Assembly (NCBI GenBank): GCA_023336765.1 | Contig: JAMBLL010000354.1 | Coordinates: 1 to 9,338 of the forward strand | Source: Actinomycetes bacterium | GTDB lineage: Bacteria > Actinomycetota > Acidimicrobiia > Spongiisociales > UBA5794 | DNA: 9,338 nt | Direction of reading: 5' to 3' | Shown here: positions 1 to 6,218 of the stretch, piece by piece | Numbering within the stretch: the first letter of the stretch is position 1 | Layout: every line of letters begins with the position of its first letter | Position numbers and translations under genes: made by a program | Notes under the pieces: model-generated | The model's database searches: none | The model's input: only the letters and a program-made list of their open reading frames with translations | What the model was told of the DNA's origin: nothing

Positions 1-20
1 CTTCAAGATCAACGCAACGA

Positions 21-50
21 TTGAGGGGGAGGCTTCTGCCTCCCCCTCAA
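21..50. terminator. Perfect 13-bp hairpin, likely terminator of a gene left of the window
   Basis: A stem with arms at 21-33 and 38-50 pairs perfectly around a TTCT loop. The stem core is GAGGGGGAGGC. No run of T follows on the plus strand (CCATTTCCC). The minus-strand side is somewhat T-richer. Its position upstream of the sigma gene suggests that it ends transcription arriving from the left and insulates the sigma operon. Two other hairpins in the window have the same form (perfect stem, 4-base loop, no U-run), which supports a terminator role in this genome. Confidence 0.7.
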
Positions 51-77
51 CCATTTCCCGTGCTCCCCCTGGGGTAT

Positions 78-144
78 CCATATATGTCCGGGTACTCCAG
101 ATGGGGGACAGGTGTCCCGCAATCGTCTTGCCGGACATATATGG
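78..144. repeat. Perfect 14-bp inverted repeat in the sigma-gene leader
   Basis: CCATATATGTCCGG at 78-91 is the exact reverse complement of CCGGACATATATGG at 131-144, with 39 bases between. A second dyad, GGGACA-GG-TGTCCC (105-118), is nested inside. The right arm ends 24 bases before the proposed ATG of the sigma gene. The whole could fold as a long leader hairpin if transcribed, or act as paired binding sites for a dimeric regulator. The repeat is seen directly. Its role is not known. Confidence 0.75.
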
Positions 145-168
145 TCAAGGCGAACAACTGCGGAGCGC

Positions 169-732
169 ATGAAGAGAAACAACACCAACGAGGCGGAGTT
201 CAGGGTTATGTACAAACAGTACTTCGACCCGGTCGCGCGCTATTGCCTTCGACGTCTGCCCGAACACAGTGCGCAAGACGCGGTGTCCGACGTGTTCCTC
301 ACGGCCTGGCGGCGGTTCGATTCGATCCCGCCCGGCGATCAGAGCCTTCCCTGGCTCTACGGTATCGCCAAGAACGTTGTTCGCAACATCAACCGTTCGG
401 GTCGGCGCTCCATGAGGCTATCCGCCAAAGTCAAGGCCCAGGCGCACTACCCGGAACCATCCCCCGACGTACAGGTCATTCGTAAGGAGCAAGACGACGA
501 ACTCGTTGCTGCACTCCTGACACTCAAGGCGGACGACCAGGAAGTCCTCAGACTCAGGGCCTACGAGGGCCTCTCCGTGAAACAGATCTCAATCGCTATC
601 GGCTGTTCAGAAGAAGCCGCCAAGAAGCGCGTTTCCCGCGCGCTCTGTCGGCTTCGAAAAGCTGCAGCGATCGAAGTGCCGGTCCCGTCCGGCGTCAACC
701 CCCGTGCGACCCAACAAGGAGGTGAACGATGA
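169..732 (+). CDS. ECF-type RNA polymerase sigma factor
   Basis: This 187-residue protein has the size and layout of a group 4 (ECF) sigma-70 factor, which directs RNA polymerase to a small set of promoters. Residues about 10-80 match sigma region 2, including DAVSDVFLTAWRRF (about 37-50) and PWLYGIAKNVVRNINR (about 61-76), the core-binding and -10-reading part. Residues about 105-165 match region 4, with a helix-turn-helix around GLSVKQISIAIGCSEEAAKK. There is no extra C-terminal domain, only a short Pro/Gly-rich tail. The ATG at 169 is chosen because it leaves region 2 complete; its GGAG (162-165) is only 3 bases away, so the start is not certain. An upstream in-frame GTG (112) and an internal ATG (208, with purine-rich GAGGCGGAG ahead) are alternatives. 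The stop overlaps the next start as ATGA, so the two genes are translationally coupled. The family identity is firm; the target promoters are unknown. Confidence 0.9.
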   Translation: MKRNNTNEAEFRVMYKQYFDPVARYCLRRLPEHSAQDAVSDVFLTAWRRFDSIPPGDQSLPWLYGIAKNVVRNINRSGRRSMRLSAKVKAQAHYPEPSPDVQVIRKEQDDELVAALLTLKADDQEVLRLRAYEGLSVKQISIAIGCSEEAAKKRVSRALCRLRKAAAIEVPVPSGVNPRATQQGGER

Positions 733-1418
733 ACGACGCGCAACTGATCGAACAGCTGGCCATCACCGACATATATGGAGATGATGTGGCCCTGCCAGAG
801 ACGATGCGACCCGACATGGTTCTCCTGGATATCGCAAGGAGGATGGACATGGACACGAAGGAACGACAAGTTGAGGTAGTGGCACCACGACGTCACTGGA
901 ACGGTGCCCTGATCGCAGCAGCGGCATTCGCTCTTGTGGTGATCATTGGTCTCGCAACGGTATTGCTGTCGAGCGGCGATGGGGGCGGAGAGCCTGTGGC
1001 ACCACCGACGACAGCGGCCGTGGAGAGCATCGACATCGGTGCAGCTGAACCGATCCAGGCCGTGAACGACCAGGGATCGAGAGTCACGATCGACTTCGCT
1101 GGTGACGCACGAGCGCTCGCTGAGGGGGGAACACACGTCTTCGGCATCCAGCTGGATCTCGAGGGGAGCAACGAGCTCAACCCTGGAATCACGGTCAACT
1201 ACCTCGTCACAGACGGGGTCGTAGCCACGACGGGGACGAGCCCCGGCGGTGCCGAGGTGAAATCCACGTGGCGCTGGGACACTGACGACAAGGTCATCGT
1301 GACGATGGTTGGCGTCGGAGTCGGTATCCCCGACACGAGGCCACAGGTGGTCGTCACGGTCCAGACGACTCCATCATCCGACGTGTTCGAGTTCGTCATG
1401 GACAGCCCTGCACCGTGA
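729..1418 (+). CDS. Single-pass membrane protein, probable anti-sigma partner
   Basis: I do not recognise a named family for this 229-residue protein. It has a cytoplasmic N-terminal part of about 57 residues, one hydrophobic helix at about 58-81 (LIAAAAFALVVIIGLATVLL), a Gly/Pro/Thr-rich linker, and an extracytoplasmic part of about 130 residues that looks beta-rich. It contains no cysteine, so the zinc anti-sigma motif HxxxCxxC is absent. It starts at an ATGA overlap with the sigma gene and has a near-perfect Shine-Dalgarno sequence (AAGGAGGTG, 717-725). This coupling and topology are typical of sigma/anti-sigma pairs, so a membrane anti-sigma or signal-sensing role is inferred from context, not from homology. 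The codons at 768-779 include the rare ATA and form part of a repeat shared with the sigma leader. It could instead be an unrelated envelope protein. Confidence 0.7.
   Translation: MNDAQLIEQLAITDIYGDDVALPETMRPDMVLLDIARRMDMDTKERQVEVVAPRRHWNGALIAAAAFALVVIIGLATVLLSSGDGGGEPVAPPTTAAVESIDIGAAEPIQAVNDQGSRVTIDFAGDARALAEGGTHVFGIQLDLEGSNELNPGITVNYLVTDGVVATTGTSPGGAEVKSTWRWDTDDKVIVTMVGVGVGIPDTRPQVVVTVQTTPSSDVFEFVMDSPAP
768..778. repeat. Third copy of the ATATAT element, inside the partner gene
   Basis: GACATATATGG here is identical to 134-144 in the right arm of the leader inverted repeat. The match continues as CCG-ACATATATGG with one G missing. It falls 37 bases inside the gene after the sigma factor and encodes Asp-Ile-Tyr using the ATA codon, which is unusual in a GC-rich genome. 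It could be a further regulator site or a chance match. Confidence 0.5.
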
Positions 1419-1499
1419 GCGTTCGCTTGAATGCTGGAGGGCAATAGCCAGACAGCTGGGGGCAGTGTCTCGATGCACCTCGACACCACAAAGAGACGA

Positions 1500-1533
1500 C
1501 GATGGAACCCCGACGATGGTCGGGGTTCCATCG
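1500..1533. terminator. 15-bp hairpin ending the sigma operon
   Basis: The arms at 1500-1514 (CGATGGAACCCCGAC) and 1519-1533 pair perfectly around a GATG loop. No U-run follows. It lies 82 bases after the stop of the membrane partner gene and before the hydrolase promoter, so it most likely ends the sigma operon transcript. The rest of the 1419-1666 intergenic stretch holds only the hydrolase promoter and leader. Confidence 0.75.
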
Positions 1534-1580
1534 CGACGTGTCACAGGATTCAATCCCGCTCGTTCCGTCGTCCTACACGA

Positions 1581-1643
1581 TTACCGACCTCGGAACTAAC
1601 CATCTACAATGGTTGCGAGTAACCATGCCGGCGTGATCGCCGG
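1581..1643 (+). promoter_or_regulatory. Candidate promoter and leader of the secreted hydrolase gene
   Basis: A good -10 box, TACAAT (1605-1610), is preceded at 18 bases by a weak -35, TTACCG (1581-1586). A dyad, AACCAT (1598-1603) and ATGGTT (1609-1614), covers the -10, and TAACCAT recurs as a direct repeat at 1620-1626, 23 bases after the first copy at 1597. A short CCGGCG-TGAT-CGCCGG hairpin (1628-1643) lies in the leader before the ribosome binding site. The dyad over the -10 looks like an operator. Strength and regulator are inferred. Confidence 0.5.
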
Positions 1644-1666
1644 TCGGACGTATCGAAGGAGTTGAC

Positions 1667-2599
1667 ATGAGGCGAATCGTTCTGTTGTTCACGGCCCTTG
1701 CATTGGTGGTCTTTGGGGCAGCTTCCGCTTTTGCATCCAGCCATGCTGAGGCAGAGATCACCCAGGAAGTGGTCACGTTCGAGAACGAAGGCGGGACCAT
1801 CTACGGCACGTTCGTCATGCCAGCTGATGTTCGAGGTAATGTGCCGACGGTCCTCATGCTTCACGGTTTCACCGGCGACCGCGACGAGGGACCGATACTC
1901 CAGCCTGACTTCTCCTTCACGGACTTCATGTACGAGCGAACAGCGAACGTATTTGCCGAGAACGGAATCGCATCGCTTCGAATCGATTTCCGCGGGTCGG
2001 GCGAAAGCCTCGATCAGTTCGGTTTCGAGGAAACCACGTTCACGAGCCAGATCTCAGACGCGTACGCCGCCATCGAATGGCTCGACGATCACAAGAACGT
2101 TGGCGATATCGGGATCCTCGGATTGAGCCAGGGTGGCCTGGTCGGGGCGATCACGGCCGAGTCCCACAAACGGGTTAGCTCCTTGGTGTTGTGGTCGCCC
2201 GTGGCGAACCCGGTGGACACCTATAAGACAGTGTTGGGAGAGGACAGCGTCCTGGATGGCCTGACCCAGCCTTCGACGACCGCGATCCTTCCTTGGGGAG
2301 CACCGGTAACCCTCAACCAGGCGTTCTTCGAGGAGCTTTACACCACGGACCCGATCGCAGCGATCTCTCACTACGACAAACCACTCCAGGTGATCGTTGG
2401 TGAAAAGGACACGATCGTCACACCACAGCCGTACTACGGCGACATGTACATGACCTACCACATCGGCCATGAGGAACTCGTCGTGCTCGACACGGATCAT
2501 GTTTTCGACGTATTCACGGGGAATGGTGCACCAGCCCTCGACGAAGCGATCGCCGAGAGTACTGATTGGTTCAGCGAGACGTTGCGTCAGCGTCGCTGA
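1667..2599 (+). CDS. Secreted alpha/beta hydrolase (esterase-like, S33/feruloyl-esterase type)
   Basis: This is a 310-residue serine hydrolase with an export signal. Residues 1-24 form a typical signal peptide: Arg-Arg, a hydrophobic core, then ASAFA before a Ser-Ser-His stretch. The alpha/beta-hydrolase core follows, with oxyanion-loop LMLHGFTG (63-70), DFRGSGES (107-114), nucleophile elbow GLSQGG with Ser154, acid Asp248 in VGEKDTIV, and His278 in DTDHVF. The region between the elbow and the acid carries the lid. The overall pattern resembles bacterial cinnamoyl/feruloyl esterases and S33-like hydrolases, so an ester or small-peptide substrate outside the membrane is likely, but the substrate cannot be read from sequence. 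The start is supported by AAGGAG (1656-1661) at 5 bases. The gene is alone between its own promoter and a terminator. The fold is firm and the specificity is open. Confidence 0.88.
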   Translation: MRRIVLLFTALALVVFGAASAFASSHAEAEITQEVVTFENEGGTIYGTFVMPADVRGNVPTVLMLHGFTGDRDEGPILQPDFSFTDFMYERTANVFAENGIASLRIDFRGSGESLDQFGFEETTFTSQISDAYAAIEWLDDHKNVGDIGILGLSQGGLVGAITAESHKRVSSLVLWSPVANPVDTYKTVLGEDSVLDGLTQPSTTAILPWGAPVTLNQAFFEELYTTDPIAAISHYDKPLQVIVGEKDTIVTPQPYYGDMYMTYHIGHEELVVLDTDHVFDVFTGNGAPALDEAIAESTDWFSETLRQRR

Positions 2600-2623
2600 T
2601 CAACGGGTCCAAATGCCAGGCTT

Positions 2624-2649
2624 GGTGAGGGGTCCAACGACCCCTCACC
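2624..2649. terminator. 11-bp bidirectional hairpin between convergent genes
   Basis: GGTGAGGGGTC (2624-2634) pairs perfectly with 2639-2649 around a CAAC loop. It sits in the 78-base gap between the hydrolase and the convergent histidine-phosphatase gene, so it can serve both strands. A smaller palindrome, CGATGG-T-CCATCG (2655-2667), lies next to it on the phosphatase side. No U-run is present on either strand. Confidence 0.75.
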
Positions 2650-2677
2650 TGCGTCGATGGTCCATCGCCCGCGGTTA

Positions 2678-3256
2678 TCAGTCGGTCTTCTTTGCCTTGA
2701 TCCCTGACTTCTTGTCGCCAGCGAGAAGACGCTGGGGGACCTGTGTGAAGTCGTACCTCTGTGATGATGCGTCCCAATCGAACACCCAGACCACATCAAA
2801 CCGTTTCTTCTTCCACTTCTGTGGCGCCGTTGCATCATTGCCGAGGATGTCGTTTGCGACCGAAGGCAGGAACTTGTGATCCCAGCAGATGAGCACGACC
2901 CCGTCACAGGCCAGCGCTCTCTTGACCATTGGAGCGTGGTGCTGCTTCTGGTGCTCCGCGCTGATGCTGAGTCCGAGTTTGTCGCTCAGCGGCGCGAGCG
3001 TTTCCTGTTCGCGTTTGCTCGGACTGAGGTGCCCCACTTCTGACGCGAAAAGGTGCTGGGGCGTTGAGAGGGCGTCATCTTGTAGTGGGCCACTCGTCGG
3101 AGCGAAGACGGTGGCAAGCGCGCCAGCCCGTTGCCACCCTGGGGCAGAGAGGGAATTCACATCCTTGTGGCCATCGATTGTGACGCCAAATGGTGAACCC
3201 ACCTTGGCCGGTCTTTCCGCATGCCTGATGAGCATGATCTTTCCTGGTGGTGCCAC
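2678..3256 (-). CDS. Histidine phosphatase superfamily protein (PGAM/SixA-like)
   Basis: This 192-residue protein carries the histidine phosphatase signature at its N-terminus: MLIRHAERP with Arg11-His12, the His being the phospho-accepting residue. Next come GWQRAGALATVFAP (40-53), a conserved block of one branch of the superfamily, and SKREQETLAPL (80-90), where Arg82 matches the phosphate-pocket Arg. CWDHKFLP (124-131) supplies the second catalytic His, His127. The C-terminus is Lys-rich. The enzyme should remove phosphate from a small molecule or protein; the substrate is unknown. It is cytoplasmic, with no signal peptide or membrane helix. The start is a GTG with a GAGG about 8 bases upstream. 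A start at Met8 would still leave the active site whole, though very close to the N-terminus. It is divergent from the lipid-kinase gene and convergent with the hydrolase. Confidence 0.88.
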   Translation of the reverse strand: MAPPGKIMLIRHAERPAKVGSPFGVTIDGHKDVNSLSAPGWQRAGALATVFAPTSGPLQDDALSTPQHLFASEVGHLSPSKREQETLAPLSDKLGLSISAEHQKQHHAPMVKRALACDGVVLICWDHKFLPSVANDILGNDATAPQKWKKKRFDVVWVFDWDASSQRYDFTQVPQRLLAGDKKSGIKAKKTD

Positions 3257-3334
3257 GGGAGAATCCTCAGACGTTAGACGGTGCGTGCCCGCCCGATCGT
3301 ACTACGGCTCCGATTCAGGGTGAGATCCTTCAGC

Positions 3335-3355
3335 TATCATGGATGAGGTTAAAAT
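3335..3355 (+). promoter_or_regulatory. Candidate -10 boxes for the lipid-kinase operon
   Basis: Two -10-like hexamers lie in the divergent gap: TATCAT (3335-3340) and TAAAAT (3350-3355), each one mismatch from TATAAT. Neither has a convincing -35 at 16-18 bases. TAAAAT would give a leader of about 35-40 bases ahead of the ATG at 3398. The gap also must hold the minus-strand promoter for the histidine phosphatase, for which I see no strong candidate. Confidence 0.4.
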
Positions 3356-3397
3356 GTGATGCTCTGCGGTGCAGTGCCGTGGCCGAAGGAGAACGAG

Positions 3398-4432
3398 ATG
3401 AAGAGTGGACGCCGTGTAATCATCGTCATCGCCGCAGTTGGTGCTGCCGCAGGGGTCACCTACGCCCTTGCGCAGCGACGCAAGCCGCATCTGATCGCCG
3501 AGCCCGAAGGGATTGATTCATTCAAGCATCCAGTGCTGATCATCAACCCGCATAGTGGCAGCGGGAAAGCCGAGAAGATCGACCTCGTAGCTTCTGCGAA
3601 GAAACTCGGTATTGAAACCGTAGTCCGTCAGAAGGGCGAGAAGCTCGGCAAACTCGCAAAAACTGCCGTGGATAACGGTTGTGATCACCTCATCGTCTCT
3701 GGGGGCGACGGGTCCCTCGCCCGGATTGCCAAGGTCGCGATCAAGCGCGATATTCCCTTCTCCTGCGTTCCTTGTGGAACCCGCAACCATTTCGCCATGG
3801 ATCTGGGACTGGACCGCGACGACCCGACAAAGGCACTTGATGCTGCGTTCGGCGGAGTGGAGGTCAAGGTCGACGTCGGTCGTATCGGCGGCAAGCTGTT
3901 CCTGAACAACGTGTCCTTCGGTGTCTACGCCGATGCGATCGCAGAGACTGGATATCGCGAGCACAGGGCCGAGAGCATGGTGGATGCTGTAGGACAGGAT
4001 CTCCTCGATTCTGATTCGCAGTTCACCGTCGAGGATCCCGACGGCGTGGTCCACGACGACATCAGCGTCCTGATGGCATCCAACAACCCCTACCGCTTCA
4101 TCGGTCCACCCGACTTCGCTGGACGTGCGAGACTCGACACTGGCACCCTCGGTGTGGTCGTGACGGATCGTGTGGAGGGCGAGCATGTCGATCTCGAACA
4201 CGGACAGGTGAAGCGTTGGGATACTCCGAGCCTCACTGTCAACTCGACGAAGAAGAAGATCCCTGCCGGCATCGACGGTTCACTCCACAAGATGAAGGCG
4301 CCCGTCGATATCCACATCGACCATAAGGCCCTGAGGGTTGTGCTGCCGACGGCACTCGTAGAGCGGACGATCAGTGAGTCCTCCTCACCAGATCAGGAGG
4401 CACTCTCCATGCTCAGTGGACCGTCGTCGTAG
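3398..4432 (+). CDS. Diacylglycerol kinase-family lipid kinase
   Basis: This 344-residue protein belongs to the DAGK catalytic family (YegS/DgkB-like), which phosphorylates diacylglycerol or related lipids with ATP at the inner membrane face. Residues 7-24 form a hydrophobic N-terminal anchor. The nucleotide-binding parts follow: INPHSGSGK (49-57), GGDGS (102-106) and PCGTRNHFAMDLGL (125-138). The C-terminal beta-sandwich ends with ALRVVLPTAL (311-320). The usual IDGE motif reads IDGS (292-295), so the Glu thought to act in catalysis in DgkB is replaced by Ser, which could mean changed or lost activity. The ATG at 3398 is preferred over an upstream in-frame ATG (3356) because AAGGAG (3386-3391) lies 6 bases before it. 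The TAG stop is directly followed by the ATG of a PAP2 phosphatase in the same frame. It heads a likely three-gene lipid operon. Confidence 0.88.
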   Translation: MKSGRRVIIVIAAVGAAAGVTYALAQRRKPHLIAEPEGIDSFKHPVLIINPHSGSGKAEKIDLVASAKKLGIETVVRQKGEKLGKLAKTAVDNGCDHLIVSGGDGSLARIAKVAIKRDIPFSCVPCGTRNHFAMDLGLDRDDPTKALDAAFGGVEVKVDVGRIGGKLFLNNVSFGVYADAIAETGYREHRAESMVDAVGQDLLDSDSQFTVEDPDGVVHDDISVLMASNNPYRFIGPPDFAGRARLDTGTLGVVVTDRVEGEHVDLEHGQVKRWDTPSLTVNSTKKKIPAGIDGSLHKMKAPVDIHIDHKALRVVLPTALVERTISESSSPDQEALSMLSGPSS

Positions 4433-5011
4433 ATGGACCAGACACACAGCAATACAGAGACGGTCCTGGACTCTGTCGGAGATCTTGATAAGAGGGTGTT
4501 TCGTGCGGTCGCTGAGTGGCATTCACCGATCCTTGACCGGACAATGCCCGAATTGTCCGAGATAGCCTCACAGTCGCGCCTCTGGATGGGAATCGCTGCA
4601 TTGTTCGCTGTTTTTGGTGGGGGTAAGGGTCGACGGACCGCAGTGGAGGGAATGGTTGCCATCGGCGTCAACTCCTTCCTGGCGAACTTGGTGTTCAAGA
4701 ATATCGCTCATCGGAAGAGGCCGACCGAGTCTGTTCCTGATGCGCGCAAGCTGACACAACCTGAATCTACGTCGTTTCCTTCAGGGCACACGGCTTCTGC
4801 TGCTGCGTTCTCGGGAATTGTGGATCGCGCGTACCCAAAGCTGTGGCTCCCGATCAATGGACTGGCGGCCACCGTTGGATTCTCACGTGTCTACACCGGC
4901 GTCCACTATCCAGGCGACGTCCTCGCCGGATGGTTTCTCGGAAAGGCTGTCGCACTCGTTGTGAGCTATGTCTCGCGGCGGCTGGGGTTCGCGCCAGATT
5001 CGGTCGACTGA
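4433..5011 (+). CDS. PAP2-family lipid phosphatase
   Basis: This 192-residue membrane protein has all three PAP2 (type 2 phosphatidic acid phosphatase) motifs: KNIAHRKRP (89-97, fitting Kx6RP), PSGH (116-119), and SRVYTGVHYPGD (151-162) with the nucleophilic His158. Hydrophobic stretches lie at about 50-63, 72-88, 136-150 and 163-181. It should remove phosphate from phosphatidate, phosphatidylglycerol phosphate or a prenyl diphosphate; sequence does not tell which. Its ATG follows the kinase TAG with no base between and no good Shine-Dalgarno just ahead. AGGAGG (4395-4400) lies 32 bases upstream. Translation therefore probably depends on ribosomes finishing the kinase gene. Kinase and phosphatase fit together as opposite steps in phospholipid or lipid-carrier turnover. 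Confidence 0.9.
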   Translation: MDQTHSNTETVLDSVGDLDKRVFRAVAEWHSPILDRTMPELSEIASQSRLWMGIAALFAVFGGGKGRRTAVEGMVAIGVNSFLANLVFKNIAHRKRPTESVPDARKLTQPESTSFPSGHTASAAAFSGIVDRAYPKLWLPINGLAATVGFSRVYTGVHYPGDVLAGWFLGKAVALVVSYVSRRLGFAPDSVD

Positions 5012-5098
5012 TTCCCGGTGATCGTCACCCACGCCAGCACCGAGGTCTGAGGTAGTGTTGATCGTGATCGGATTATCTCTGAGAGGAAGCGAGTCGAC

Positions 5099-6172
5099 GT
5101 GACGTCGGGCGCAGGGAACGAGCCTCAGCCACACAGCGCGAAGTCAAGTTTCGGTGCGAAGCAGTGGATTGCGACACTCCTGACGCTGCTGGTCATGGTG
5201 TTCGTCTTTGCGGTGGTGTTTCCATCTCTGGGCGACTATTCCGAGGCATGGACCGCGATTCAGGGAATGTCGACTGGATGGGTCATCGCTCTGGTTGTCA
5301 TCACGATCGGTGTCGTCATCATCTACCCGTTGCCCCTGATCAGTGCACTTCCGAAGATCGCATACCGTGCGGCTTTCGCTGTGCGACAGACGACCTTCAT
5401 GATCGCCAACGTGATACCGGGCGGTGGGGCGATCGGTCTAGGGGTGCAGTACGGCATGTTGAACACGTACGGATACTCGGCCGCTCCGGCAGCCGATGCT
5501 GTCGGAATCACGAGCGTATCTAATACTGTGGTCACGCTGGCACTGCCGATTCTCAGCCTCATTGGGCTGGTACTCATCGGCGAAGCGTCCTCTACTGCCG
5601 TGGTCGTAGCGGTCATCGGCATCGTCCTGATTGGGATCATGGTCGGGGCGATCGCGGTTGTTCTTCGCAGTGAGGAGACTGCCAGGAAGGTGGGGAATTG
5701 GCTCGACAGGAGCATGTCTCGTATTTTCGGGTGGTTCCACAAGTCGTTCAGCTTCGATCTGGCGACTGACCTGGTCGAGTTTCGCGCATCGCTCCTGACT
5801 GTTGGCACCCGGCGCATCCTGATAGTGACTGGCTCGAACCTGATTCAGCAACTTTCAGGTTTCCTGGTTCTTTGGGTCGCGATCTTGGCGATCCAAGGGG
5901 CCAATGGCAGTGTGAACATTGCAGAAGCTCTTGCCGCCTACTCGGTGGCTCGGCTTGCCACGTTCATCCCGATTCCTCCAGGCGGACTCGGAACCAGCGA
6001 TGCGATCATGACGGGTCTGCTCACCAATCAGTTCGGCATGGCGAGCAGCGACGCCATGGCCGCTGTCCTCATCTGGCGCGCAGCAACCTACTTCCCGCAG
6101 GTGTTCATCGGCATCGGCACACTTATCTCGTGGCGCAGAAAGCGGACCAAGGCAGTCAGCGCTGCGACCTGA
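5099..6172 (+). CDS. YbhN/UPF0104-type flippase-like membrane protein (LPG synthase TM domain)
   Basis: This 357-residue polytopic protein matches the LPG-synthase transmembrane family (PF03706, UPF0104, YbhN). Helices are visible at about 23-41, 60-82, 138-161, 166-188, 239-263 and 320-345, with less clear ones between. The family hallmark PPGGLGTSDA (293-302) is present, as is an earlier IPGGGAIGLG loop (106-115). There is no soluble aminoacyl-transfer domain, so it is not a full lysyl-phosphatidylglycerol synthase. Members are thought to move or flip lipids, but most are uncharacterised. The start is a GTG with AGGAAG (5084-5089) at 9 bases. It lies 87 bases after the PAP2 gene on the same strand, so it may be co-transcribed. 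I see only a weak 5-bp dyad (5017-5029) and no clear promoter in the gap. Confidence 0.85.
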   Translation: MTSGAGNEPQPHSAKSSFGAKQWIATLLTLLVMVFVFAVVFPSLGDYSEAWTAIQGMSTGWVIALVVITIGVVIIYPLPLISALPKIAYRAAFAVRQTTFMIANVIPGGGAIGLGVQYGMLNTYGYSAAPAADAVGITSVSNTVVTLALPILSLIGLVLIGEASSTAVVVAVIGIVLIGIMVGAIAVVLRSEETARKVGNWLDRSMSRIFGWFHKSFSFDLATDLVEFRASLLTVGTRRILIVTGSNLIQQLSGFLVLWVAILAIQGANGSVNIAEALAAYSVARLATFIPIPPGGLGTSDAIMTGLLTNQFGMASSDAMAAVLIWRAATYFPQVFIGIGTLISWRRKRTKAVSAAT

Positions 6173-6218
6173 GACTTAGGGTTCCTCGGACCATCTGAGA
6201 TGACAGTTGCTGGAGTTC

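Noticed and set aside
78..144. A miniature inverted-repeat transposable element with 14-bp ends
   Set aside because: The unit is only 67 bases, no target-site duplication flanks it, and only a partial third copy is seen.
112..168. GTG at 112 as the sigma-factor start
   Set aside because: It lies between the arms of the inverted repeat, has no ribosome binding site, and adds residues not typical of the family.
21..485. Long overlapping plus-strand frame across the sigma gene
   Set aside because: It starts in the terminator hairpin and runs out of frame through the well-supported sigma gene; its residues look like a shadow.
1192..1207. Sign of a frameshift or pseudogene in the sigma-partner gene
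   Set aside because: The frame is continuous to 1418 with sensible composition; other frames nearby are shadows.
3356..3397. ATG at 3356 as the lipid-kinase start
   Set aside because: It lacks a ribosome binding site, whereas the ATG at 3398 has AAGGAG at 6 bases and begins a normal membrane anchor.
6173..6218. Terminator between the flippase-like gene and the DUF2510 gene
   Set aside because: Only a tiny CATCT-G-AGATG palindrome and a bulged short dyad are present, too weak to call.
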